From NCBI GenBank assembly GCA_965242495.1, contig OZ251446.1:1240001-1304000 (forward strand): a stretch of DNA of 64,000 bases, read 5' to 3'. A program made the position numbers and the translations under genes. Every line of letters starts with the position of its first letter. Positions within the stretch are counted from its first letter, which is position 1. Shown here in pieces: positions 34,520 through 43,722 of the stretch. The DNA is from CBDESN01 sp965242495. GTDB taxonomy: Bacteria; Pseudomonadota; Alphaproteobacteria; MPNO01. The notes beneath the pieces are model-generated. The model was not told the DNA's origin. It was given only the letters and a program-made list of their open reading frames with translations, and did not search any database.

Positions 34520-36574
34520 TCATCCGGCGAGCGGCAGGGTCGCGGCGTCGAGCCAACGCGCGGCGGACGCATCGACCAGCGGGGAGATCGTCTCGCGCAC
34601 CCGGCGGTGATAGGCGTCGAGCCAGGCGATCTCGGGCGCGGTCAGCAGCGTCGTCTCGATCAGCGCGCGTTCGATGGGAGCCAGGGTCAGGGTCTCGAAC
34701 TCGCGCAGCTCCAGCTCGCCGCCGGCAGGCGCTTCGGCGGCGCGGACGGCGACCAGATTCTCGATGCGGACGCCATAGGCCCCCGCCTTGTAGTAGCCCG
34801 GCTCGTTGGAGAGGATCATGCCCGGCTCGAGCGCGACCTCGGCGTGACGCTTGCCGATGAGCTGCGGCCCTTCATGCACGGCGAGATAGCTGCCGACGCC
34901 GTGACCCACGCCATGGTCGAAATCGAGGCCGGCCCGCCACAAAGCGAGCCGGGCGAGGCTGTCGAGCTGCCCGCCGCAGGTGCCGGCCGGAAACCGCGCC
35001 GTCGCGACGGCGATATGCCCCTTGAGCACGCGGGTGAACCGGTCGCGCAGCTCGGCCGGCGGCGTCGGGCGGCCGTCCGCCGATATCCACAGCGTCCGCG
35101 TCACGTCGGTCGTGCCGTCGAGATATTGCGCGCCCGAATCCAGGAGATAGACCGAGCCGGGCTCGAGACGGCGGTCGCTGGCCGCATCCGCCCGGTAATG
35201 CACGATGGCGCCGTTGGGGCCGGAGCCGGAGATGGTCTCGAAGCTCACGCCGCGGAACAGATCGCCCGCCTTGCGGAACTCGAGCAGCCGCCGGGCGGCG
35301 GCGATTTCCGTGATCCCGCCGCCGGCGGCTTCGCGCGACAGCCAGGACAGGAAGCCGACCAGCGCGGCGGCGTCGCGGACGTGCGCCGCGCGCATCCCGG
35401 CGAGCTCGACGTCGTTCTTGCGCGCCTTCGGCAACAGGCACGGATCCCGGTCGCGCACGACCTCCGCCCCGGCCGCGGCCAGGCGGTCGCCGATCCAGGC
35501 GGGCGCGCCGCCGGGATCGACCAGCACGCGCCTGGCGTCGCGGCCGAGACGGTCGAGCGCCGCGCCCAGCCGTTCCGGGGCCGATACCGAGATCCCGGAA
35601 TCGAACGCGGCGAGGAGGCCGCTGGTCGGCTTGCGCGGGTCGATGAACAACTCCACCGCGCCGTCCCGATCGACGATCGCGAAGCAGAGCGCGACCGGCG
35701 TGTTCGGCGCGTCGCCGCCGCGCATGTTGAGCAGCCAGGCGATCGAGTCGGGGGCGCTCAGGACCGCGGCGTCGGCGCGACTCCCGGCCAACGCCTCGGC
35801 GACCCGCCGGCGCTTCAACGGCGAGGCGATGCCGGCGAAGCGGAGATCATGCGCCACCGCCGGCGCCAGCGGCGGGGGCGGCCGATCCCGCCAGATCGCA
35901 TCGAGCGGGTTGTCCTCCGCCGCGACGAGCTCGCTCCCCGCCCGTCGGCAGGCCTGACGGAAATGCCCGGTGTGATTCTCGGTCTGGAGCCAGGGGTCGT
36001 AGCCCAGCCGACGCGATTCGCCGAGATTGTCGGCGATCCAGTCGGTCGGCGGGCGTTCGGCGCTGTGGTGGAGCTCGAACGACGCGGCGTCGACCTGCTC
36101 GCGCAGCTGAAGCACGTAGCGGCCGTCGACGAAGATCGCCGCCCGGTCCGCCAGCACGACGGCGAGGCCGGCCGAGCCGGTGAACCCGGTGAGCCAGGCG
36201 AGGCGTTCGGCGCCCGGCGGCAGCGACTCGCCCTGATGCTCGTCGGCGCGGCGGACGATGAAGCCGTCGAGCCCGGACCGGGCCAGCCGGTCGCGCAACG
36301 CCCGGAGCCGCGCCGCGGCGTCCGCCCCGCCGGCCGCGCACGCGGCGAACCGATCCCGCAGCCGTTGCGCCAGCGCCCCGAGCCGGGCGGCGAGTTCCGC
36401 ATCCGCGCCCGGGCAGACGAGATCGAGCCAGGCGCGCGGATCGTGGCCGGGCGGCGCGGCCGCGATGCCGGCCAGACGAGCCTCGACCTCGCCGGGCTCG
36501 AGGGCGCAGCCGGCCTCGGCCAGCAGGCGGCGGAGGGAGTCGTCGGCGCGGAGGATCGACGAAACTGCCTGCAC
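34520..36574 (-). CDS. pepP: Xaa-Pro aminopeptidase (aminopeptidase P, M24B)
   Basis: The enzyme removes N-terminal residues before proline. The 684-residue product has two creatinase-like N-terminal domains (about 70-370), the M24 metallopeptidase domain (about 385-610) and a C-terminal extension typical of the long eukaryotic-like APP2 form. Dimetal ligands are visible: LLDSGAQYLDGTTDVTRT (two Asp), GVGHGVGSYLAVHEGP (His), LSNEPGYY (Glu) and IENLV (Glu). I chose the GTG start because a GGGGAAGGAG site precedes it; upstream residues look like untranslated leader. Confidence 0.9.
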   Translation of the reverse strand: MQAVSSILRADDSLRRLLAEAGCALEPGEVEARLAGIAAAPPGHDPRAWLDLVCPGADAELAARLGALAQRLRDRFAACAAGGADAAARLRALRDRLARSGLDGFIVRRADEHQGESLPPGAERLAWLTGFTGSAGLAVVLADRAAIFVDGRYVLQLREQVDAASFELHHSAERPPTDWIADNLGESRRLGYDPWLQTENHTGHFRQACRRAGSELVAAEDNPLDAIWRDRPPPPLAPAVAHDLRFAGIASPLKRRRVAEALAGSRADAAVLSAPDSIAWLLNMRGGDAPNTPVALCFAIVDRDGAVELFIDPRKPTSGLLAAFDSGISVSAPERLGAALDRLGRDARRVLVDPGGAPAWIGDRLAAAGAEVVRDRDPCLLPKARKNDVELAGMRAAHVRDAAALVGFLSWLSREAAGGGITEIAAARRLLEFRKAGDLFRGVSFETISGSGPNGAIVHYRADAASDRRLEPGSVYLLDSGAQYLDGTTDVTRTLWISADGRPTPPAELRDRFTRVLKGHIAVATARFPAGTCGGQLDSLARLALWRAGLDFDHGVGHGVGSYLAVHEGPQLIGKRHAEVALEPGMILSNEPGYYKAGAYGVRIENLVAVRAAEAPAGGELELREFETLTLAPIERALIETTLLTAPEIAWLDAYHRRVRETISPLVDASAARWLDAATLPLAG

Positions 36575-36691
36575 TTCCCGGCTCCTTCCCCTGGACGCCG
36601 CCGGGCGCCGCGGTCCCGGCGGGCGGGAACAGTAGCCCGCATTCTTCGCCCTGACCACGGCCGGCGGCGGGAGGCGGGATTCGCCCGGCTC

Positions 36692-37573
36692 CTACCGCCG
36701 TCGCTCGAACGTCAGCGTAAGCCAGTCGCCAAGCGCGATGCGGTCCGCGGCCGCGCAGCCGCAGCGGCCGCAGGCGTCCCGCAGCCGGCGCTCCTGACCG
36801 ACGAGGAGACCCGAAAGCACCGCGCGGCCGCCGACGGCGAGATGGCGCGCGAGCGTCGGCGCCATGCGGACGAGCGGCCGGACGAACAGGTTGGCCGCGA
36901 TCAGGTCGTAAGGCGCTCCGGCGCGCAGCGCCGGGTTGCGGAATCCCCGGCTGGCGACGACGGAAACGCGCGACGCGACGCCGTTGGCCGCCGCGTTGGC
37001 CCGGGCGGTGGTCACCGCGGTCGGGTCGTCGTCGGCCGCGACGACGCGGGCGTCGTGCAGCTTGGCCAGCGCGATCGCCAGGATCCCCGAACCCGTCCCG
37101 AGGTCGAGAGCGGCGCCGACCGGCGCTCCGGCCCCGCGCGTCAGGGCCAGCAGGCAGCCGCGCGTGCTCTCATGCGCGCCGGCGCCGAACGCCGCCCCGG
37201 CGTCGATGCGGATGGCGATCTTCCCCTGCGGCGCTGCGCCCCGGTGATGGGCGCCGTGGACGAAGAAGCAGCCGGCCTCGACGGGAGGAAACCGCTCCTG
37301 CGCGGCCCGCACCCAGTCCCGGTCGGCGACCGGTTCGACCGCGACGCGCGGCGGTTCGTCCCCCATGCGCGCGGCCGCGGCGGCGAGACGCGCCGTCAAT
37401 TCGGCCTCGGCCGGCCGCGCCGCGCCGTAACCGGTCACGCGCCAGCCCGCCGCGGTCTCGAACGAGGCCACGGCCTCGGCGAATTCGGCCAGGACGTCCT
37501 CGAAGACCGTCCGGCCCGCCGCGCCGACCGGGGCCAGGACGATCGACCAGCCCGCCGGCGCGGTTTCCGCCAT
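36692..37573 (-). CDS. prmA: Ribosomal protein L11 methyltransferase PrmA
   Basis: PrmA trimethylates lysines of ribosomal protein L11. The 293-residue protein has an N-terminal substrate-recognition domain (about 1-100), a linker with FGAGAHESTRGCL, and the SAM-binding motif ALDLGTGSGILAIALAKL near residue 150, followed by DLIAANLFVRPL. It lies 17 bases downstream of the helicase gene and is probably cotranscribed with it. Confidence 0.93.
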   Translation of the reverse strand: MAETAPAGWSIVLAPVGAAGRTVFEDVLAEFAEAVASFETAAGWRVTGYGAARPAEAELTARLAAAAARMGDEPPRVAVEPVADRDWVRAAQERFPPVEAGCFFVHGAHHRGAAPQGKIAIRIDAGAAFGAGAHESTRGCLLALTRGAGAPVGAALDLGTGSGILAIALAKLHDARVVAADDDPTAVTTARANAAANGVASRVSVVASRGFRNPALRAGAPYDLIAANLFVRPLVRMAPTLARHLAVGGRAVLSGLLVGQERRLRDACGRCGCAAADRIALGDWLTLTFERRR

Positions 37574-37589
37574 CGGCCGGTCGCCTGCG

Positions 37590-39860
37590 TCAGACGGGCT
37601 CGACGAAGCTCTCCATCACCTTCTTGACGCCGGCCTTCTCGAAGGCGATTTCGAGCTTGTCGCCGTCGGCCGAGCGTATCGCGCCATAGCCGAACTTCTG
37701 ATGAAAGACGCGCGCGCCGACCGCGAGGCCGCGCGGCGCGGCCGCGGCGCCCCCGCCCTGCCCCGCCGACGCCGCCCGCGCCTGCCGGCGGTCGTCGCGG
37801 AGCCGCCGATAGCCGGGCCCGCCTTGCGGCGACCGGTCCCGATCCTCGCCGGCGAAGGCGAGGCCTTCGGGGCCCGACGGCGCGCCGTAGAGGCCCGGAT
37901 CCGAATCGAGGTCGACATGCTCGGGCGGCAGTTCTTCGACGAAGCGGGAGGGCAGGCAGGAAAGCCACTGGTTGTAGACCCGCCGGGAGGCGGCGAAGCT
38001 GATCGTGGCGCGCCGCCGCGCGCGGGTGAGGCCGACATAGGCGAGCCGCCGCTCCTCCTCGAGGGCCGCGGCCCCGCCCTCTTCGATCGCGCGGCGGTTG
38101 GGGAAGACCTCCTCCTCCCAGCCGGGCAGGAAGAGATGATCGAATTCGAGGCCCTTGGCCGCGTGCAGGGTCATCAGGCTGAGCGCCTCCCCGCCGGCGC
38201 CGTCGTCCCGGTCCATGACGAGGCCGATATGTTCGAGGAAGCCGCCGAGATTCTCGAACTCGGCGAGCGCGGCGACGAGCTCCTTGAGGTTCTCCAACCG
38301 CCCCGGCGCATCGGGCGACCGGTCGTCCCGCCACATCCCGGTATAGCCCGATTCGTCGAGGACGGTCTGCGCCAACTCTACCTGGTCGAGCTCCCGCGCC
38401 GCGCCGCGCCAGCGTTCGAGATCGCGGTTGAACCGCCGCAGCGCGTTGCGCGCCTGCGGCTTGATCTCGTCGGTCTCCGCCAGCCGGCGCGCCGCCTCGG
38501 ACAGACCGATCGCCTGCGCCCGCGCCAGCCGATGCAGGGCCTGGAGGGTGGCGCCGCCGATCCCGCGCCGCGGCAGGTTGACGATGCGTTCGAACGCCAA
38601 GTCGTCGTCGGGCTGGTGTATCAGGCGCAGATACGCCACCGCATCCCGGATTTCCTGGCGTTCGTAGAAGCGCGGTCCGCCGACCACGCGATAGGGAAGG
38701 CCGAGGGTTACGAAGCGCTCCTCGAACTCGCGCATCTGGAAGCTCGCGCGCACCAGCACCGCGACCCCGTCGAGAGCGGCGCCCTCGCGTTGCAGCGCCT
38801 CGATCTCGTCGCCGACCAGGCGCGCCTCGGCCTCGCCGTCCCACACGCCGCGCACGGCGATCTTCCGGCCCGCCTCGCGGTCGGTCCACAGCGTCTTGCC
38901 CAACCGGCCCGCATTGCGGGCGATCAAGCCGGACGCGGCGGCCAGGATCTCGGGCGTCGAGCGGTAGTTCTGTTCGAGCCGGACGACGCGCGCGCCGGGG
39001 AAGTCGCGCTCGAACCGCAGGATGTTGCCGATTTCCGCGCCGCGCCAGCTGTAGATGGATTGATCGTCGTCGCCGACGCAGCAGATGTTGCGGTGACCCC
39101 GGGCCAACAGGCGCAGCCACAGATACTGCGCGACGTTGGCGTCCTGATACTCGTCGACCAGCAGATGGCGGAAGCGGTTCTGATAGACCTCGAGCAGATC
39201 GTCGTCCTTGCCCAACAGCTCGATGCAATGCAGCAGGAGGTCGCCGAAGTCGCAGGCGTTCAGCGCCCGCAGGCGCTCCTGATACAGCGCGTAGAGTTCG
39301 ATCAGCCGGCCCGCGGCGTAATCCCCGGCATCCGACCGGGCGACCTTGTCGGGGCCGAGCCCGCGATCCTTGAACCGCTCGACGATGGAATGGACCGCGC
39401 GCACGGGCCAGCGGTTCTCGTCGATGTTCTCCGCCGCCATGAGCTGCTTCATCAACCGGCGCTGATCGTCGGCGTCGAGAATCGTGAAGTTGGGCCGCAG
39501 CCCCGCCCGTTCGGCGTGACGCCGCAGGATGCGGGCGGCGAGCGCATGGAAGGTCCCGATCCACAGCCCTTCGACCGCGGCGCCGATGAGCGCGCCGACG
39601 CGCTCGCGCATCTCGCGCGCGGCCTTGTTGGTGAACGTCACCGCCAGCAGCTGGCCGGGCCGCGCATGTCCGGCCGCGAGCAGATGGGCGAGGCGGGTCG
39701 TGAGCACGCGCGTCTTGCCGGTCCCCGCTCCGGCGAGCACCAGGAGCGGGCCGTCGACGGTCTCGACCGCCCGCCGCTGCGGCTCGTTGAGGGCCGCGAG
39801 ATAGGGGGCGGAAACGGAGTCGTCGACCGCCGCCGGGGCCGGAGAGACGGAATCGGGCAT
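37590..39860 (-). CDS. uvrD: UvrD/PcrA-type ATP-dependent DNA helicase
   Basis: This SF1A 3'-5' helicase acts in nucleotide-excision and mismatch repair and in clearing stalled polymerase. The 756-residue protein has Walker A VLAGAGTGKTRVLT (near 44), LLVDEYQDANVAQYLWL (Walker B, near 255), GDDDQSIYSWRGAE (motif III), QNYRSTPEIL, and the motif V/VI region LMTLHAAKGLEFDHLFLPG and YVGLTRARR. A low-complexity segment and a C-terminal UvrD tail (VFHQKFGYGAI) end the protein. An upstream in-frame ATG at 39881 is possible. Confidence 0.94.
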   Translation of the reverse strand: MPDSVSPAPAAVDDSVSAPYLAALNEPQRRAVETVDGPLLVLAGAGTGKTRVLTTRLAHLLAAGHARPGQLLAVTFTNKAAREMRERVGALIGAAVEGLWIGTFHALAARILRRHAERAGLRPNFTILDADDQRRLMKQLMAAENIDENRWPVRAVHSIVERFKDRGLGPDKVARSDAGDYAAGRLIELYALYQERLRALNACDFGDLLLHCIELLGKDDDLLEVYQNRFRHLLVDEYQDANVAQYLWLRLLARGHRNICCVGDDDQSIYSWRGAEIGNILRFERDFPGARVVRLEQNYRSTPEILAAASGLIARNAGRLGKTLWTDREAGRKIAVRGVWDGEAEARLVGDEIEALQREGAALDGVAVLVRASFQMREFEERFVTLGLPYRVVGGPRFYERQEIRDAVAYLRLIHQPDDDLAFERIVNLPRRGIGGATLQALHRLARAQAIGLSEAARRLAETDEIKPQARNALRRFNRDLERWRGAARELDQVELAQTVLDESGYTGMWRDDRSPDAPGRLENLKELVAALAEFENLGGFLEHIGLVMDRDDGAGGEALSLMTLHAAKGLEFDHLFLPGWEEEVFPNRRAIEEGGAAALEEERRLAYVGLTRARRRATISFAASRRVYNQWLSCLPSRFVEELPPEHVDLDSDPGLYGAPSGPEGLAFAGEDRDRSPQGGPGYRRLRDDRRQARAASAGQGGGAAAAPRGLAVGARVFHQKFGYGAIRSADGDKLEIAFEKAGVKKVMESFVEPV

Positions 39861-39909
39861 GTCGGGAAAGTATAGCGGCATGGGACGCCGGTTGGGACGC
39901 CGATGCGGA

Positions 39910-39985
39910 GATTCCCGACGCCCTCTCCTTCTCTTTCCTTCCCCCGACGCCCTCCCCCTTCCCTTTTCGTCCCCGGCGCCCGGCG
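39910..39985. repeat. Pyrimidine-rich tract with repeated 12-mer
   Basis: The gap between the divergent helicase and protease-like genes holds about 75 bases that are almost all C and T on the plus strand. The 12-mer CCCGACGCCCTC occurs twice, at 39914 and 39943. Polypurine/polypyrimidine tracts can form triplex DNA. No clear promoter hexamers are visible within it. Confidence 0.5.
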
Positions 39986-40052
39986 GCCATTGCCGCGCCC
40001 GGGCCGCCGTCGTACATAGTCGTAGGTGGCGGCGAACGGGGGAGGCCCCGAC

Positions 40053-41060
40053 ATGCTGGCGAGGATGAAATCGGCGGGGCTCGGCGCCGCCGCAGTCGTT
40101 TCGATCGGCGTTGCGCTGCTCTGGGCCGCGGGCGCGCGCGCGGCCGCACCGATATCGGCGGAGCTGCTGTCGGCCGTGGTCAAGGTCTCGACGACGGTCC
40201 CCGACGACGCGCGGACCGCGGACACGCTGGGCGCGCAGCGCGAAGGCTCCGGCGTGGTGATCGACGACGACGGGCTGATCCTGACGATCGGCTATCTGAT
40301 TCTCGAATCGGAGACGGCCGAAGTGACGCCCGGCGACGGCGAGAGCGTGCCGGCGCGGGTCGTGGCCTACGACCACGAGACCGGGTTCGGCCTGCTGCGC
40401 GCGACCGGACCGTTGGCCGCGGCGCCGCTGGAGCTCGGCGATTCGAGCGCGCTGACGGCGCGCGACGAAGTGCTGGCGGCGAGCTTCGGCGGACCGTCGT
40501 CGGCGATCGGCGCCTATGTCGCATCGCGCCGCCCCTTCGCCGGATATTGGGAATACATGCTGGAGAAGGCGATCTACACCACGCCGCCGCACCCGCAATT
40601 CGGCGGCGCGGCCCTGATCGACCGCGACGGCAAGCTGGTCGGCGTCGGCTCGCTCATCGTCCCCAACGCCGCGGCCGCCGACATGCCGATGCCGGGCAAC
40701 ATGTTCGTGCCGATCGACCTGCTCAAGCCGATCCTGGGCGACCTGCTCGCCAAGGGACGAGCCGCGCGGTCGCGGCCATGGCTCGGGCTGTACCCGCAGG
40801 AGGTGCAGGGGCGGCTGTTCGTGATGCGCGCCCCGCGCGACGGCCCGGCCTGGCGCGCCGGGCTGCGGCAAGGCGATCTGGTGCTGCGGGTGACCGGCCG
40901 GCCGGTGCGAAGCGTCATCGGGTACTACCGCAGGATCTGGTCGTTGGGGGCCCCCGGCGTCGGCGTGCCGATGACGGTGCTGCGCGGCGACGACGTGACC
41001 CGACTCACGGTCCGGTCGATCGACCGCCGCGACTGGTTCCGGGTGAAGCCGAGCTACTGA
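40053..41060 (+). CDS. Exported trypsin-like PDZ protein lacking the catalytic triad (DegP-fold pseudoprotease)
   Basis: The 335-residue product has a signal peptide (about 1-31, cut near AARA-AAP), a trypsin-2-like domain (about 35-230) and a PDZ domain (about 250-330; GDLVLRVTGRPV). The DegP/HtrA framework is clear in GSGVVIDDDGLILT, but the triad is gone. The His position reads LTIGYL (77-82), the Asp position reads DHETGFGLL, and the Ser position reads FGGAAL (183-188) instead of GNSGGP. It is therefore probably a non-catalytic periplasmic binding or chaperone protein (inference). The ATG follows a GGGGGAGG site; an upstream in-frame start at 40026 is less likely. Confidence 0.85.
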   Translation: MLARMKSAGLGAAAVVSIGVALLWAAGARAAAPISAELLSAVVKVSTTVPDDARTADTLGAQREGSGVVIDDDGLILTIGYLILESETAEVTPGDGESVPARVVAYDHETGFGLLRATGPLAAAPLELGDSSALTARDEVLAASFGGPSSAIGAYVASRRPFAGYWEYMLEKAIYTTPPHPQFGGAALIDRDGKLVGVGSLIVPNAAAADMPMPGNMFVPIDLLKPILGDLLAKGRAARSRPWLGLYPQEVQGRLFVMRAPRDGPAWRAGLRQGDLVLRVTGRPVRSVIGYYRRIWSLGAPGVGVPMTVLRGDDVTRLTVRSIDRRDWFRVKPSY

Positions 41061-41136
41061 GCGGAGATTCGCGAATCCTCGCGCGGCGACGACGCCCGGC
41101 CGCCCCGCCGGCCCCGGCGTCCATGCGCCCCGGCCC

Positions 41137-41634
41137 CTACCGGCACTTGCCGATCGATCCCTCGGCGCATACCCGCTTGCCGTCGACCCAGACGGCGCCG
41201 GTGAGATCGGCGTTGACGAAATCGGCGCCGCGCATCCTCGCCCCGGTCAGGTCGGCGCCGCGGAGGATGGCGCGGAACATGCGCGCGCGGCGCAGGTCGG
41301 CGCCGCGGAAGGTGGCGCCGCTGAGGTCGGCCTTGGTGAAATCGGCTTCCACCAGCCGGGCGCCGTCGAGCCGCGCGCCGGCCATGCGGGCGCTCAGGAA
41401 CTTGGCGCGGAAGGCGTCGGCCCCGTAGAGGTCCGCGCCGGCCATGGCGGCGCGGGCGAAGGAGGCGTCGCGCAACCTCGCCCCGGCCAGATCGACGCCT
41501 TCGAGGTCCTGGCGATCGAAGATGCAGCGGCGCCAATCGACGCCCCGCTCTCCGGGGTCCGTACACAGGGCTTGCGCGGGGCCGACCCAGATGCCGGCCA
41601 GCGCGCCGAGAATCAACAGCCCTTTGGCGATCAT
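41137..41634 (-). CDS. Secreted pentapeptide-repeat protein
   Basis: The 165-residue protein starts with a signal peptide (MIAKGLLILGALAGIWVGPAQA). About 20 consecutive A(D/R)Lxx-type pentapeptides follow (for example LAGAR LRDAS FARAA MAGAD LYGAD), which form a right-handed quadrilateral beta helix. Two cysteines near the start (LCTDPG, RRCIF) and two at the end (RVCAEG, GKCR) could form disulfides that cap the helix in the periplasm. Function is unknown. Other pentapeptide-repeat proteins mimic DNA, but the export signal argues against that here. Confidence 0.85.
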   Translation of the reverse strand: MIAKGLLILGALAGIWVGPAQALCTDPGERGVDWRRCIFDRQDLEGVDLAGARLRDASFARAAMAGADLYGADAFRAKFLSARMAGARLDGARLVEADFTKADLSGATFRGADLRRARMFRAILRGADLTGARMRGADFVNADLTGAVWVDGKRVCAEGSIGKCR

Positions 41635-41750
41635 CGCGCCAGGATGACGCCGGGCGGCCCCGGCTGGCAAGGCCCGATTGCCGCGGCGCGGCCGGAGCGC
41701 GGCGCCGGCGCGTCCATCCCGGTCGATCCCGCGCCGGCGCCGGGGCGGCG

Positions 41751-42254
41751 TCAGCGCCCGCCCGCCGCGGCGAACCACCGGTCGTCGCCGAGGACGACCG
41801 AGGTCTCGATCTGGCGTTCGGGGACCGACCAATAGGTCCGCAGGAGTCGCGCCGCCTCGTCGGGCGCCGCCAGCCGGAACCCGCGCCCCCGGTAGAAGGC
41901 GATCGCCCAGCCGGCGGCCGCCCAGGTCCCGACCAGCAGGGGTTTGTCGGCGCGGGCGCGGATCGCCGCCAGCAGCGCGCCGCCGACGCCGCGCCGCTGC
42001 GCGTCGGGGCGGACGTAGGCGTGGCGGATGAGGCGCGCGTCGCCCACGTCCTGCACGCCCATCACGCCGACCGGGACGCCGTCGGCGCCGGCGAACCCCA
42101 GGAACGACACGCCGCGGGCGATCTCCCGCCGCAGCTCGTCCGCCGGCATGTAGGGATCCTTCCAGCGGTCGGCGGGGATCACGCCGCGATACGCCTGGGC
42201 GGCCTGGTTGACGATCGCGCCGACGATCTCCGGCTCGGGGCGTTCGACGATCAT
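41751..42254 (-). CDS. GNAT-family N-acetyltransferase
   Basis: The 167-residue protein shows the GNAT fold: VGVMGVQDVGDARLIRHAYVRPDAQRRGVGGALL contains motif A with the acetyl-CoA loop QRRGVG. A C-terminal GWAIAFYRGRGFRLA motif B follows. Such single-domain enzymes acetylate varied small molecules or proteins, and the substrate cannot be told. The start (MIVERPEPE) is fixed by the domain and is coupled by an ATGA overlap to a 24-codon upstream mini-ORF produced by duplication of its own 5' end. Confidence 0.85.
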   Translation of the reverse strand: MIVERPEPEIVGAIVNQAAQAYRGVIPADRWKDPYMPADELRREIARGVSFLGFAGADGVPVGVMGVQDVGDARLIRHAYVRPDAQRRGVGGALLAAIRARADKPLLVGTWAAAGWAIAFYRGRGFRLAAPDEAARLLRTYWSVPERQIETSVVLGDDRWFAAAGGR

Positions 42255-42327
42255 GGCGCGGCGGCGACGCTCTGCGTTACCCGAACCCGCCCCGGACGGC
42301 CCGGCTCGGGGCGTTCGACGATCATGG
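42230..42327 (-). repeat. 27-bp duplication of the GNAT gene start
   Basis: Copies at 42230-42256 (true start) and 42301-42327 are identical over 27 bases. On the minus strand the upstream copy begins a 24-codon ORF (42325-42251, MIVERPEPGRPGRVRVTQSV and four more residues). Its TGA overlaps the real ATG. It could serve as a coupling leader peptide or be a simple slippage scar. Confidence 0.85.
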
Positions 42328-42346
42328 GCGCGGCGGCGGGCGCGGG

Positions 42347-43525
42347 CTACGCCAGCTCGACGAGTTCGCCCGTCGCGGTCCGGCCCTGCGCGCGGTAATG
42401 CCCGAGCTTCGAGATCAGCGGTTCGTCGGTATAGCTGTAGAGGATCGCGTCGCCCGCGCCGGTGTTGACGATGCGGCGCCAGCGATGGTTGGGGACCACG
42501 AGGAAGTCGTTCGGCCCCCAATCCAGGCGTTGGCCGTCGACCTCGACGTAGCCGCTGCCCTCCATGACGCAGAAGATCGTCGATGCGGTGTGGCGGAAGG
42601 GGAGCGTCTCCTCGCCCGGCCGCAGCAGCTGGGCGCGGTAGGAGATGCTGGCGAAAGCCGGCTCGCCGCTGATCGGGTCGACCAGCTCGACCGGAACGCC
42701 CTCATGCGGGTCGCCGTCGCAGTCCCGCAACCCATTGAGCGCGTCGCGGATGTCGCGGCCCTTGTAGAGGAACATCGGCGTCACCTTCTCGCCGACGCCG
42801 CGCGGGTGCGGCCGGAAGCGCGGCCGGATGCCGCCATGGCCGTAGAACCGCTTGGAGAAGTCGGGATGCGGGTTGCGGTGATCGACGGCGTTCTCGGAAT
42901 CGTTGCGGCTCCAGGCGCAGCCCAGGAAGTCGATCAGCGGCCAGTCGAGCGTATCGGCCCAGATGACCGGGTTCTCGTCGTCGTTGCCGTGCTCGTGCCA
43001 CGTCCCGTTGGGGGTGAACACCAGATCGCCCCGCCGCGGCTCCATCCGTTCGCCCTCGACGATGGTGTAGCCGCCCGACTCGGACAGGATCGTGCGGCTC
43101 GCATTGGGCGTGTGCATATGGGATTCGGCCACGTCGCCCTGCTTGTAGATCGAGATGGCGATGCGCATGGTGTTGGTCACCTTGACGCCGGTGGTCCCGA
43201 ACGCCGGGTTGGTCAACAGCACCGATTGCCGCTCGGTGAGTTCGAGCGGGCAGAGGTCGATCAGCTTCAGCAGATAGGCTTCGACGTCGCGCCACTTCCA
43301 GACGTGGGGGACCGCCCCGGCATGCTCGATCGGCAGGCTGTGCGGGCCGCGATTGGGCGTCTCGGGCCGTCCCAGATGCCACGGCAGCTGGTTCGGCAGG
43401 TTCCATTTGGTGCGGATCCAGATGTCGCGCCGCCGCGCCTCCTCGTTCAGCGCCTCGAGCTCGTCGATGACGAGCTCGAGCTCCTCGGCCCGCGTCGCCT
43501 CCGCCGCCTGCCCGGTCGTCGCCAT
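42347..43525 (-). CDS. Gentisate 1,2-dioxygenase-like bicupin
   Basis: Gentisate dioxygenase opens the aromatic ring of gentisate to maleylpyruvate with Fe(II). The 392-residue protein has two cupin domains. The N-terminal one holds AESHMHTPNASR (His-His metal ligands near residue 137) and a later HEHGNDD; the C-terminal one holds LPFRHTASTIFCVMEGSGYVEVDG and NHRWRRIVN. Length (about 350-390) fits the family. No maleylpyruvate isomerase or fumarylpyruvate hydrolase gene is adjacent, so the real substrate could be another hydroxybenzoate. Confidence 0.85.
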   Translation of the reverse strand: MATTGQAAEATRAEELELVIDELEALNEEARRRDIWIRTKWNLPNQLPWHLGRPETPNRGPHSLPIEHAGAVPHVWKWRDVEAYLLKLIDLCPLELTERQSVLLTNPAFGTTGVKVTNTMRIAISIYKQGDVAESHMHTPNASRTILSESGGYTIVEGERMEPRRGDLVFTPNGTWHEHGNDDENPVIWADTLDWPLIDFLGCAWSRNDSENAVDHRNPHPDFSKRFYGHGGIRPRFRPHPRGVGEKVTPMFLYKGRDIRDALNGLRDCDGDPHEGVPVELVDPISGEPAFASISYRAQLLRPGEETLPFRHTASTIFCVMEGSGYVEVDGQRLDWGPNDFLVVPNHRWRRIVNTGAGDAILYSYTDEPLISKLGHYRAQGRTATGELVELA

Positions 43526-43722
43526 GGCGTGCCTCCCCTCGCGCGGACGCGCTTCCGCCGCGCGGCGGCGATACTACCCCGCCGCCCGACGCCCCGCAAC
43601 GCGACCGCGCCCGCGGAGGATGTTGCCTTGACCGAAAGCTTGGCGCCGACGCCGCTCGACTCCTTCTCGGCCGGACTCCGAGTTCTGCGGCCGTCTCCGC
43701 GGCGCGACCGCCACACGCGATG

